Assembly (NCBI GenBank): GCA_903928895.1
Contig: CAIYSR010000011.1
Coordinates: 1-64,000, forward strand
Reading direction: 5' to 3'
From: an uncultured Rhodospirillales bacterium
GTDB lineage: Bacteria > Pseudomonadota > Alphaproteobacteria > Acetobacterales > Acetobacteraceae
Length of the DNA: 64,000 nt
The position numbers and the translations under genes are program-made. Positions 35,300 to 43,700 of the stretch are shown here, piece after piece (the stretch's first letter is position 1; every line of letters starts with the position of its first letter). The notes under the pieces were generated by a model, which did not search any database, had not been told where the DNA came from, and worked only from the letters and a program-made list of their open reading frames with translations.

Positions 35300-36277
35300 C
35301 TATCCCGATATCTCCCCCGACGTCATCCGAGCCGCCTCCAGCGACCGCCACATCTCGACATCCCGCTCCGCCGTCCAGATCCGCGGCCGATCGAGGCCCT
35401 GCGCCTCGTCATAGGCGCGCGAGACATTGAACGGCATGCAGTGGTCGAAGATCACCCAGTGCCCGAAGTCCGGCCGCATCTTCTCCATCGCCTCGGCATA
35501 CACCTCCGCCAGCGGCGCCCCCCGCGCCACGCCGGCCTTGGCAATGCCAAACAGCCGCGTGGTAAACGCCTCCGTTCCGTCCAGTGCCTCCTTCACCTCG
35601 GCCGCATTCATCAGCGCCCGCCCCCGCCCCGGCACCATCTTCTCCGCCCCCAAAGCGCGCAACGCCGCGATGGTCGCGGGCCAGTCGGTGAAATGCGCAT
35701 CCCCGCAATACGGCGTCGCCCCGAACTCCACCGTATCGCCCGCGAACAACACCTTCTCCTTGGGCATCCACACCACCGTATCGCCCGCCGTGTGCGACCG
35801 CCCGATATGGATGATCTGCGCCTCCCGCTCCCCCAGCCACAGCGACATCCGCCCATGAAACGTCTGCGTCGGCCAGGTCAGCCCCGGAATCCCGTCGCGC
35901 CCCCGAAACAGCCGCGGAAACCGCCCGATCTCGCTGTCCATGTCCTGCTGGCCACGCTCGACGATCATCTCCCGCGTCACATCGGAGCAGATGATCGACT
36001 GGAACGGATACCCGGTGGCACCCAGCACCCGCACCGCGTGGTAATGCGTCAGCACGATTGTGCGCACCTTCTGCGCCGTCACCTCGGCGATCCGCCCCTG
36101 CACCTCGGCGGCCATCGCCGGCGTCGCCTGCGCATCCACCACCACCACCCCGTCCGGCCCGACGATCACGCCGGAATTCGGGTCGCCCTCGGCGGTATAG
36201 GCGTAGAGACCCTCGCCCAGCTCGTCGAAGGACACGGTCTTCTCGGACAAATCATTGGTCGAGGCGAAGCCGGACAT
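35300..36277 (-). CDS. MBL-fold metallo-hydrolase-like protein with altered metal motif
   Basis: The 325-residue protein has the metallo-beta-lactamase fold pattern: GVVVVDAQATPAMA, TIVLTHYHAVRVLGA, GRSHTAGDTVVW, VLFAGDTVEFG and a late His in VIFDHCMPFN. The first zinc motif, normally HxHxDH, reads His78-Tyr-His80-Ala-Val82-Arg83, so the Asp and last His are gone. The protein may bind one metal or be non-hydrolytic. ATG 36277 is chosen (GGGAG upstream). It diverges from the RidA-like gene. Confidence 0.8.
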   Translation of the reverse strand: MSGFASTNDLSEKTVSFDELGEGLYAYTAEGDPNSGVIVGPDGVVVVDAQATPAMAAEVQGRIAEVTAQKVRTIVLTHYHAVRVLGATGYPFQSIICSDVTREMIVERGQQDMDSEIGRFPRLFRGRDGIPGLTWPTQTFHGRMSLWLGEREAQIIHIGRSHTAGDTVVWMPKEKVLFAGDTVEFGATPYCGDAHFTDWPATIAALRALGAEKMVPGRGRALMNAAEVKEALDGTEAFTTRLFGIAKAGVARGAPLAEVYAEAMEKMRPDFGHWVIFDHCMPFNVSRAYDEAQGLDRPRIWTAERDVEMWRSLEAARMTSGEISG

Positions 36278-36376
36278 GCGATGTCTCCCGGAGCAGGTTT
36301 GGGCGGGCCATGCCGCCATTCGACGTCGCCTGGGCTAGCCTGTATCGTCCGCACAAAGCAACCCCGAGGAGTGGCC

Positions 36377-36760
36377 ATGCAACGCCGCGACATCAACGCC
36401 CCCGACGCCCCCGCCCCCGCCGGCTCCTACACCCAGGCGGTCGAGATCACCGGCGCCAGCCGCATGCTCTACGTCAGCGGCCAGGTCCCGGCGGACATCA
36501 ACGGCGTCGTGCCCGATGACCTGCTCAGCCAGTGCCGCCTGGCCTGGAAAAACGTTGAGGCCCAGCTCCGCGCCGCCGGCATGAGCTTCGACAACGTGGT
36601 CAAGATCACCACCATCCTGCCCGATCACGCCTCCCTCGGCGACAGCCGCAAGGCCCGCGCCGAGGCGATGGGCGAGCGCAAACCCGCCAGCACCCTCATC
36701 GTCGGCGGTCTCGCCAGCCCCGCCTGGAAAATCGAAATCGAAGTGATCGCCTGCGCCTAG
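36377..36760 (+). CDS. RidA/YjgF/UK114 family protein
   Basis: The 127-residue protein has the family course: GSYTQAVEITGASRMLYVSG, QCRLAWKNVEAQLRAAGMSF, then the C-terminal KPASTLIVGGLASP and KIEIEVIACA. RidA deaminates reactive 2-aminoacrylate using an Arg in the PARS(T/C)-like motif; here that place reads PAST, so the Arg is missing. The protein probably belongs to a Rid subfamily with another activity. GAGGAG lies upstream of ATG 36377. Confidence 0.85.
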   Translation: MQRRDINAPDAPAPAGSYTQAVEITGASRMLYVSGQVPADINGVVPDDLLSQCRLAWKNVEAQLRAAGMSFDNVVKITTILPDHASLGDSRKARAEAMGERKPASTLIVGGLASPAWKIEIEVIACA

Positions 36761-36766
36761 GCGCGA

Positions 36767-36795
36767 GGCCGCCTGCGCGTAAGCGCAGGGCGGCC
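36767..36795 (+). terminator. GC-rich hairpin after the RidA-like gene
   Basis: GGCCGCC-TGCGC, a GTAA loop and GCGCA-GGGCGGCC form a near-perfect 12-base stem with one bulged G, six bases after the stop. There is no T-tract. It may stop or stabilise the transcript end. Confidence 0.45.
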
Positions 36796-36926
36796 GGCGC
36801 CCGCGTTCCTTTCGCACCTGCGAAATCCGGTCGTTGATTTCTTTTGATGACATTTTTGCGCATGATACTTGCGCGCGATGACCATTCGACGATAGATCAT
36901 GCCGATCACCCGTGAATGGACGCCGC

Positions 36927-38201
36927 ATGACCAAGCCGAGACCGACCAACCGATGGGCCCAGCTGGCCTTCGGAGTGGTAAGCATGATGCTCATCGCCAA
37001 CCTGCAATATGGCTGGACCCTGTTCGTCGAACCGATGAAGGCCGCCCGCGGCTGGCCGGTCGCCGAAATCCAGATCGCCTTCAGCATCTTCATCGCGCTG
37101 GAGACCTGGCTCACCCCGCTCGCCGGCTGGATCGTTGACGGCCTCGGCCCCCGCCGCGGCCCGCGCGTGGTGGTCGCCGCCGGCGGCGTCATGGTCGCCA
37201 TCGCCTGGGTCATCAACGCCCATGCCGAAACCCTGACCATGCTCTATGTCGGCGCCACCATCTCCGGCATCGGCGCCGGCGGCATCTACGCCGCCTGCGT
37301 CGGCAACGCGGTGAAGTGGTTCCCCGACCGGCGCGGCCTCGCCGTCGGCTGCACCGCCGCCGGCTTCGGCGCCGGCGCCGCGGTCACCGTCATCCCCATC
37401 CGCATGATGATCGTCGCCACCGGCTACGCCGACACCTTCTTCTGGTTCGGCCTCGGCCAGGGCGCACTCCTGCTGGTGCTGGCCGCCTGCCTGCGCGCGC
37501 CCGATGTGCATGACGTGCTGAGCAAGGTGCAGCCGAAAATCCGCCAGGCCACCTTCAGTTCGACGCCGGGCCAGATGCTGCGCAGCCCTATCTTCTGGCT
37601 GCTCTATTTGATGTTCGTCATGGTCTCCGCCAGCGGCCTGATGGCCACCGCCCAGATCGCCCTGATCGCCCGCAATTTCGGTGTCGCCGACAGCGTCCTC
37701 CTCCTTGGCGGCTCCACCCTCACCGTGGCGCTGATCGTCGACAACGTCATGAACGGTGCTGCGCGCCCCTTCTTCGGCTGGGTCTCCGACCATATCGGCC
37801 GCGAAGCCACCATGGCCATCGCCTTCAGCCTCGGCGGCGTCAGCTACTGGGCGCTCGGCGCCTTCGGCTCCAACCCCTGGGCCTTCGTCGCCTGCGCCGG
37901 CCTGATCTTCTTCACCTGGGGCGAAATCTTCAGCCTCTTCCCCTCCACCTGCACCGACATCTTCGGCCCGAAATTCGCCACCGTGAACACCAGCCTGCTC
38001 TACACCGCCAAAGGCATGTCGGCCTGGCTGGTCCCGCTCGCCAACGTCGCGGTCCTGACCGGCGGCAACTGGTCCACCGTCTTCGCCATCACGGCAGTGA
38101 TGAACGGCATCGTGGTGCTCCTGGCCATCGGCGTTCTGTGGCCCGTCCGCGCCGCCTTCCGCCGCCGCGCCGTCGAAGCTGAACTCGTCACCGCAGTCTA
38201 G
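36927..38201 (+). CDS. MFS transporter, oxalate/formate antiporter (OxlT)-like
   Basis: The ~424-residue twelve-helix protein has NLQYGWTLFVEPMKAARGW in helix 1 and the following loop, and NTSLLYTAKGMSAWL in helix 11. The lysine of YTAKG matches the OxlT-family substrate-carboxylate lysine, so a small mono- or dicarboxylate is a reasonable guess. ATG 36927 is taken; GTG 36912 is in frame. It is followed 9 bases later by the AroQ-like gene, so the pair is probably co-transcribed. Confidence 0.85.
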   Translation: MTKPRPTNRWAQLAFGVVSMMLIANLQYGWTLFVEPMKAARGWPVAEIQIAFSIFIALETWLTPLAGWIVDGLGPRRGPRVVVAAGGVMVAIAWVINAHAETLTMLYVGATISGIGAGGIYAACVGNAVKWFPDRRGLAVGCTAAGFGAGAAVTVIPIRMMIVATGYADTFFWFGLGQGALLLVLAACLRAPDVHDVLSKVQPKIRQATFSSTPGQMLRSPIFWLLYLMFVMVSASGLMATAQIALIARNFGVADSVLLLGGSTLTVALIVDNVMNGAARPFFGWVSDHIGREATMAIAFSLGGVSYWALGAFGSNPWAFVACAGLIFFTWGEIFSLFPSTCTDIFGPKFATVNTSLLYTAKGMSAWLVPLANVAVLTGGNWSTVFAITAVMNGIVVLLAIGVLWPVRAAFRRRAVEAELVTAV

Positions 38202-38210
38202 GCCCCCTCC

Positions 38211-38654
38211 ATGACCCGCATCCTCATCCTCCACGGCGCCGGCATGAACATGCGCGGCAAAGCGCAAGTCGAAATCTTCGGCAAAATGACCCTGCCCGAA
38301 TACGACACCCAGATCCGCGCCTACGCCGCCGCCCTCGACATCGAAGTGGACATCTTCCACTCCAACCTCGAAGGCGAAATCATCAACCGCCTCTACGCCG
38401 CCCATGACGAAGGCTTCGACGCCGCCATCATCAACCCCTCCGGCTTCACCCGCGGCTACCCGGCCCTCGTCGCCGCCATCGCCGGCGTGAAATTCCCCAC
38501 CGTCGAAGTCCACATCTCCAACCCCAGCCGCCGCGGCCTCGCCTCCGACATCGCCACCGCCAGCCTCGGCGCCATCGCCGGCTTCGGCATCACCGGCTAC
38601 GACCTCGCCTTGCGCGGCCTCAAAAGCGTCCTCGCAAAATTGCCGAATGGGTGA
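38211..38654 (+). CDS. AroQ-like (type II dehydroquinase fold) protein lacking the catalytic Tyr
   Basis: The 147-residue protein has the AroQ pattern: ILILHGAGMNMRG, IFHSNLEGEIINRLYAAHDE, AAIINPSGFTRGY, TVEVHISNPSRR, GAIAGFGITGYDLAL. The Asn of INP and the His of VHISN are kept. The catalytic Tyr of the usual P-x-x-YG is Phe (VEIFG), and the THTSxA segment reads TRGYPA. It may not be a 3-dehydroquinate dehydratase. It is paired with an OxlT-like transporter, suggesting a role in uptake and use of some carboxylate. Its stop (38652-38654) touches the start of an A/T-hairpin repeat. Confidence 0.75.
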   Translation: MTRILILHGAGMNMRGKAQVEIFGKMTLPEYDTQIRAYAAALDIEVDIFHSNLEGEIINRLYAAHDEGFDAAIINPSGFTRGYPALVAAIAGVKFPTVEVHISNPSRRGLASDIATASLGAIAGFGITGYDLALRGLKSVLAKLPNG

Positions 38655-38724
38655 AAGTTTTTGGCTCCCTTTTTTCAAAAAGGGAGTGCTGTTCTTTTTT
38701 GAAAAAAAGAACCAAAAAACTTTC
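38653..38724. repeat. Complete inverted doublet of the A/T-hairpin repeat (three-way junction)
   Basis: This 72-base element has an outer stem (38653-38663 with 38713-38724, GAAAGTTTTTG against CAAAAAACTTTC) that encloses two hairpins. Hairpin 1 is 38665-38674 with 38677-38686 (CTCCCTTTTT arms). Hairpin 2 is 38691-38700 with 38703-38712 (GTTCTTTTTT arms). As single-stranded DNA or RNA it would fold as a three-way junction. In-frame translation of the element gives a false N-terminus (MKVFGSLFSKRE...) to the next gene. Confidence 0.85.
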
Positions 38725-38779
38725 ATCCATCGGAGTCCGTGACATCGTGCACGACCACCCGCCAGACACCACGCACACC

Positions 38780-39595
38780 ATGTGGAGCGACCCCGGGGCC
38801 CACGCACCGCTTCTGGCCGCCCTGTCGGACCACCCCGCCACGATCGCCGATCGGCTTGAGCAGTTCGTGATCCATCACGACATCGCCCGAAACCTCAAGT
38901 TCGGCGTTCCCGCAGCGGCGGAAAACGATCGCGGCCTGCGCCAAACATCGCAACTCCTGTCAACGGCGATCACGCGCGACCCGCGCCCCCTCACCGAACA
39001 CCGCGCCATCCACAACTACCTCTACGTCACTTGCCGAGACTTCGCGATGCTCGCGGTCGCCACCCTGCGCCATCACGGCATTCCGGCCCGCCTGCGTGTC
39101 GGTTTCGCCAGTTACTTCAACTCGGGCCTCTGGCTCGATCACCTGGTCTGCGAACACCAATCCACCGGCACCTGGTCGATCCTCGATGCCCAGCTCGGCC
39201 CCCTCGCCCGCGCCGGCTTCCGGATCGGCTTCGACATCGCCGATGTCCCCGCCTCCGCATGGCGCCCGGCCGCCCATATCTGGCAAGAGGTCCGCGCCCG
39301 CACGCTCGACCCCGCCACCTGCGGCCTGCCCAGCGCCGGCATCGCCGGCGAATGGTGGATCGCCGCGTCGGTGATCCGTGACGCCGGCGCGCTCGCCGGC
39401 ACCGAAGCCCTCCCCTGGGATTTCTGGGGCCTCGGCCAAACCTTCCAGACCGCCAGGCACGTCACCCCTGACCAGGCCGACCAGATCGACCACCTCGCCG
39501 CCGCCCTCATCCCCCCACCCCCCGACAGGACCGCCGCACAAGCCCTGCTGGCCGATTTCCCCTGGGCCACCCCACCCCGAAACCCGAACGAATGA
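38780..39595 (+). CDS. Transglutaminase-like domain protein
   Basis: The ~271-residue protein has a papain-like transglutaminase core: the catalytic Cys85 in LYVTCRDFAMLAVATLRHHG, His121 in LWLDHLVCEH and Asp136 in TWSILDAQLG. Bacterial members are mostly thiol peptidases or inactive relatives rather than true crosslinkers. No signal peptide is seen. The open frame extends back through the repeat to 38651, but that part is repeat-encoded. ATG 38780 is likelier; GTG 38747 is also possible. A truncated copy of the same repeat touches its stop. Confidence 0.75.
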   Translation: MWSDPGAHAPLLAALSDHPATIADRLEQFVIHHDIARNLKFGVPAAAENDRGLRQTSQLLSTAITRDPRPLTEHRAIHNYLYVTCRDFAMLAVATLRHHGIPARLRVGFASYFNSGLWLDHLVCEHQSTGTWSILDAQLGPLARAGFRIGFDIADVPASAWRPAAHIWQEVRARTLDPATCGLPSAGIAGEWWIAASVIRDAGALAGTEALPWDFWGLGQTFQTARHVTPDQADQIDHLAAALIPPPPDRTAAQALLADFPWATPPRNPNE

Positions 39596-39635
39596 AAGTT
39601 TTTGGCTCCCTTTTTTCAAAAAGGGAGTGCTGTTC
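39594..39635 (+). repeat. A/T-hairpin repeat, half copy identical to the first part of 38653-38724
   Basis: These 42 bases are identical to 38653-38694 (outer left arm, hairpin 1 and spacer); the second hairpin and right outer arm are missing. It touches the stop codon of the transglutaminase-like gene. Perfect identity over 42 bases with a copy 940 bases away implies recent copying. Confidence 0.85.
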
Positions 39636-39703
39636 CTGGGTTGCGCGGCGAAAGGCTTGGGGTTTCTCTCCCCGGCGTTGATCGCCGCGCAGGAGACCCC
39701 CCC

Positions 39704-42700
39704 ATGACCGCCACCCCCCGCTACCGCATCGGCTTCGACATCGGCGGCACCTTCACCGATTTCATCCTGCTCGATGCCGAACACGCCGACATCCGACTGC
39801 ACAAATGCCTCACCACCCCCGCCGACCCCTCCGTCGGCGCCCTCGAGGGCCTCAACGAAATCGTCGCCGCAGCCGGCCTGACGCTGGCGGACATCAGCGA
39901 AATCGTCCACGGCACCACGCTCGTCACCAACGCCCTCATCGAGCGCAAAGGCGCCAAACTCGGCCTCATCACCACGCGCGGCTTCCGCGACATCCTGGAA
40001 ATGGGCACCGAGCAGCGCTACGACATCTATGACCTCTTCCTCCAATACCCCGCCCCCCTGGTCCCCCGCCGCCGCCGCCTCGAAGTCACCGAGCGCCTCG
40101 ATCGCGACGGCCTGGTCGTCACCGAGATCGACCTCGATGACGTCCGCGCCGCCGCCAAGGCCCTGGCCGATGACGGCGTCGAAGCCATCGCGGTCGGCTT
40201 CCTCCACGCCTACCGCAACCCCGCCCACGAACGCGCCGCCGGACAGGCGATCCGCGCCCTCTACCCCGACATCGCCGTCTCCCTCTCGTCCGACGTGGTC
40301 GCCGAACTCTGGGAATACCAGCGCATCGCCACCACCTGCGCCAACGCCTTCGTCCAGCCGTTGATGGACCGCTACGTCCGCCGCCTGGAACGCGAACTCT
40401 GGCAACGCGGCTTCCGCGGCGCGCTTTATTTGATGCATTCCGCCGGCGGCCTGGTCTCCCCCGACACCGCCCGCGCCTTCCCCATCCGCCTGCTTGAATC
40501 CGGCCCCGCCGGCGGCGGCCTCGCCACCGCCTTCTTCGGCAAACTCGCCGGGCTCTCCGACGTCATCTCCTTCGACATGGGCGGCACCACCGCCAAGGCC
40601 TGCCTCATCGAGGACGGCCGCGCCGCCATCGCCGCCGAAATGGAAGCCGCCCGCGTCCATCGCTTCAAGAAAGGCTCCGGCCTGCCGATCAAGGCCCCGG
40701 TGATCGACATGATCGAAATCGGCGCCGGCGGCGGCTCGCTCGCCTCCGTCGACGAAGTCGGCCTGCTGCGCGTCGGCCCTCACTCCGCCGGCGCCGACCC
40801 CGGCCCCGCCTGCTACGGCCGCGGCGGCAAGGAGCCCACCGTCACCGACGCCAACCTCATCCTCGGCTACTACGACCCGGCCTTCTTCCTCGGCGGCCGC
40901 ATGTCGCTCGACCTCCAGGCCGCCCGCGACGCGCTCGCCAATGTCGGCGCCAAAATCGGACTCGACGCCGTGCAAACCGCCTGGGGCATCCACCGCGTCG
41001 TCACCGAATCCATGGCCGCCGCCGCGCGCATCCACATCGTCGAAAAAGGCCGCGACCCCCGCGCCTACGCCATGGTCGGCTTCGGCGGCGCCGGCCCCGC
41101 CCACGCCGCCGGCGTCGCCCGCGCCCTCGGCGTCGCCGAACTCCTGATCCCCCCCGCCTCCGGCGCCGCCTCGGCGCTCGGCTTCCTCGCCGCCCCCCTC
41201 TCCTTCGAGCAGGTCCAGTCCCACCCGCTCCGCCTCGATGACCCCAAGGCCGCCGAACGCATCAACGCCGTCCTCCACGAAGTCCAGGCCGAAACCCGCA
41301 CCCGCATCACCGCCGCCGGCATCGCTCCGGGCGACGTCGTCACCGAACGCAGCGCCGACATGCGCCTCTTCGGCCAGCTCCACGAAATCAACGTCCCCCT
41401 CCCCGACGGCGAAATCTCCGAAGCCTCGATGCCCGCCATCCGTGCCGCTTTCGCCACCGCCTACGCCGCGCGGTACACCTCCGTCTACGAAGGCGTCTCC
41501 ATCCAGCTCGTCTCCATCCGCATCCGCTGCCGCGGTCCCATCCCCGAACTCACCATCGCCCAGGCCGAAACCGCCACCGCCACCACCCCCCTCAAAGGCA
41601 CCCGGAGCGCCTTCTTCGGCGAAACCTTCCTCGAAACCCCGGTCTATGACCGCTATGCCCTCCGCCCCGGCATCGACATCGCCGGCCCCGCCATCATCGA
41701 GGAACGCGAAGCCACCACCATCCTCGCCCCCGGCGACCGCCTCACCGTCGACGCCACCGGAACGCTCCGCATCCGCATCGCCGTGACCGAACCCGCCGCC
41801 GCCCGGATCACGCCGGCCACCCCCATCGCCGAAGCCCGCGCCCTCATCGAGTCCGACCCCGTCTCCCTCGAAATCATGTGGGCCCGCCTCATCACCGTCG
41901 TCGAGGAGATGTGGCACACCATCGTCCGCACCGCCTTCTCCCTCATCGTCTCCGAAGCGCAAGACTTCGCCACCGACCTGCTCGACCCCGACGGCGAATC
42001 CCTCGCCCATTCCCCCCGCGCCATGCCCGTCTTCAACCTCACCGTCCCCATCGCGGTCAAAGCCCTCCTCAAGAAATACCCTGCCGAAACCCTCCTCCCC
42101 GGCGACGTCCTCATCACCAACGACCCCTGGCTCTGCGCCGGCCACCTCTTCGACATCGCCGTCGTCACCCCCGTCTTCCACAACGGCCGCGTCGTCGCGC
42201 TGACCGCCACCGTCGGCCACGTCGGCGACATCGGCGGCACCAAGGACAGCCTCCGCGCCCGCGAAATCTACGACGAAGGCTTCCAGATCCCGCCGATGAA
42301 GCTCTACCGCGCCGGCCTTCCCAACGAAGACCTCCTCACCCTGCTCCACACCAACGTCCGCAAAGCCGACGAAGTCCTCGGTGACCTCCACTCCTTCGTC
42401 GCCGCCAACCAGCTCGGCGCCGACCGCCTCCTCGAATTCATGAACGACTACGGCATGCACGATCTCCGCGCCCTCGCCGCCGTCGTCCAGGACCGCTCCG
42501 AACAAGCCATGCGCGACGCCATCCGCGCCCTCCCCGACGGCACCTACCAATCCGAAGTCTTCAACAACCCGCTCGGCACCAAACTCCGCTACCCCATCAA
42601 AATCACCGTCGCGAACGACACCATCGAAGTCGACTTCGAAGGCGCCCCCCCGCAACAACCCCAAGGCGGCCTCAACTGCACCTTCACCTACACCGCCGCC

Positions 42701-43525
42701 CACGCCACCTACCCGCTGAAATGCATCCTCTCCCCCCAAATCCGCAGCAACGCCGGCTGCTACCGCCCCTTCACCGTCAAAGCCCCCGCCGGCTCCATCC
42801 TCAACTGTGACAAGCCCGTCGCCGTGAACCTGCGCACCCGCACCGGCTGGTACATCGCCCCCAACATCTTCCGCGCCCTCTCCGAAGCCGCCCCCAACCA
42901 GGTCCAGGCCGCCACCGGCCTCCCCCACGCCGTCAACATCTACGGCCGCGACCCCACCGGCCACACCTACGCCGACCACTTCTTCATGGGCGGCGGCCAA
43001 GGCGCGTCATCCCGCTCCGACGGCAAATCCGCCCTCCTCTACCCCACCTCCGCCTCCAACACCTCCATCGAACTCATGGAAACCCGAGCCCCCGTCCTCG
43101 TCCTCGAAAAAACCCTCGTCCCCGACAGCGGCGGCCCCGGCCAACACCGCGGCGGCCTCGGCGTGCGCACATCGCTGCGCAAACTCCACGACGACGGCCT
43201 CCCCACCCTCTTCTCCATCTACCCCGAAGGCGTCGGCATCACCAACGCCGGCCTCTTCGGCGGCCACCACGGCGGCCCCGTCCACGGCGTCGTCAAAGAC
43301 ACCAACGGCACCATCCTGAAGGACTGCGGCACCGGAGAACTCGTCACCCTCGATCGCCCCGACCACATCGTCGAAGTCCAACTCGCCGGCGGCTCCGGCT
43401 ACGGCAACCCCCACCACCGCACCCGCGACTCCCTCGAAAACGACCTGGCCGACGGCTACATCACCCCCCACGCCTCCCAACACGACTACGCCGGAGGCAC
43501 CATCCCGGCGACGGCAGCGGAGTAA
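39704..43525 (+). CDS. Fused hydantoinase A/B (5-oxoprolinase-type) protein
   Basis: The 1273-residue protein joins a HyuA half and a HyuB half. HyuA is at about 1-690, with the ATPase-like RIGFDIGGTFTDFILLD, VHGTTLVTNALIE and ISFDMGGTTAKACLIEDG. HyuB is at about 720-1273, with ITNDPWLCAGHLFDIAVVTP and GGGQGASSRSDG. The arrangement and length match fused ATP-dependent 5-oxoprolinases, while most bacteria have separate hyuA and hyuB genes. Substrates in the family include 5-oxoproline, hydantoins and N-methylhydantoin. AGGAGA precedes ATG 39704. The whole gene has extremely C-biased third positions. Confidence 0.9.
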   Translation: MTATPRYRIGFDIGGTFTDFILLDAEHADIRLHKCLTTPADPSVGALEGLNEIVAAAGLTLADISEIVHGTTLVTNALIERKGAKLGLITTRGFRDILEMGTEQRYDIYDLFLQYPAPLVPRRRRLEVTERLDRDGLVVTEIDLDDVRAAAKALADDGVEAIAVGFLHAYRNPAHERAAGQAIRALYPDIAVSLSSDVVAELWEYQRIATTCANAFVQPLMDRYVRRLERELWQRGFRGALYLMHSAGGLVSPDTARAFPIRLLESGPAGGGLATAFFGKLAGLSDVISFDMGGTTAKACLIEDGRAAIAAEMEAARVHRFKKGSGLPIKAPVIDMIEIGAGGGSLASVDEVGLLRVGPHSAGADPGPACYGRGGKEPTVTDANLILGYYDPAFFLGGRMSLDLQAARDALANVGAKIGLDAVQTAWGIHRVVTESMAAAARIHIVEKGRDPRAYAMVGFGGAGPAHAAGVARALGVAELLIPPASGAASALGFLAAPLSFEQVQSHPLRLDDPKAAERINAVLHEVQAETRTRITAAGIAPGDVVTERSADMRLFGQLHEINVPLPDGEISEASMPAIRAAFATAYAARYTSVYEGVSIQLVSIRIRCRGPIPELTIAQAETATATTPLKGTRSAFFGETFLETPVYDRYALRPGIDIAGPAIIEEREATTILAPGDRLTVDATGTLRIRIAVTEPAAARITPATPIAEARALIESDPVSLEIMWARLITVVEEMWHTIVRTAFSLIVSEAQDFATDLLDPDGESLAHSPRAMPVFNLTVPIAVKALLKKYPAETLLPGDVLITNDPWLCAGHLFDIAVVTPVFHNGRVVALTATVGHVGDIGGTKDSLRAREIYDEGFQIPPMKLYRAGLPNEDLLTLLHTNVRKADEVLGDLHSFVAANQLGADRLLEFMNDYGMHDLRALAAVVQDRSEQAMRDAIRALPDGTYQSEVFNNPLGTKLRYPIKITVANDTIEVDFEGAPPQQPQGGLNCTFTYTAAHATYPLKCILSPQIRSNAGCYRPFTVKAPAGSILNCDKPVAVNLRTRTGWYIAPNIFRALSEAAPNQVQAATGLPHAVNIYGRDPTGHTYADHFFMGGGQGASSRSDGKSALLYPTSASNTSIELMETRAPVLVLEKTLVPDSGGPGQHRGGLGVRTSLRKLHDDGLPTLFSIYPEGVGITNAGLFGGHHGGPVHGVVKDTNGTILKDCGTGELVTLDRPDHIVEVQLAGGSGYGNPHHRTRDSLENDLADGYITPHASQHDYAGGTIPATAAE

Positions 43526-43528
43526 AGG

Positions 43529-43571
43529 CGAGGGCTCTGCCCTCGACCCGCTGGGGGCTCCGAGCCCCCAG
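43529..43571. repeat. Tandem GC palindromes (REP-like) after the hydantoinase gene
   Basis: Two hairpins follow the hydantoinase stop. The first is CGAGGGC-TCT-GCCCTCG (43529-43545). The second is a perfect palindrome of 10-base arms around one C (CTGGGGGCTC/GAGCCCCCAG, 43551-43571). This double-hairpin form resembles intergenic REP elements of alphaproteobacteria. It marks the left edge of the AT-rich island; the rest of the 312-base gap to 43837 is AT-rich, with one further inverted repeat and no convincing gene. Confidence 0.65.
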
Positions 43572-43700
43572 ACCCGCATCCGTTGAGAGGGTTCGGGATG
43601 AACTCATGGCACTCTACACACCTTACAACTCGCCCAAGGCATGCTCCGGCTTACCCGGCGCGCCTTTTTCGTTAATTTTAATATCATTCAGACGAACCTA

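Noticed and set aside
38653-39635. CRISPR array
   Set aside because: The two repeat copies are 940 bases apart with genes between, there is no regular spacer length, and there are no cas genes in the window.
38960-43000. A 1346-codon open frame antisense to the fused hydantoinase gene
   Set aside because: Its Gly/Val/Asp/Glu-rich translation mirrors the high-GC codon pattern of the real gene; no domain or motif is present.
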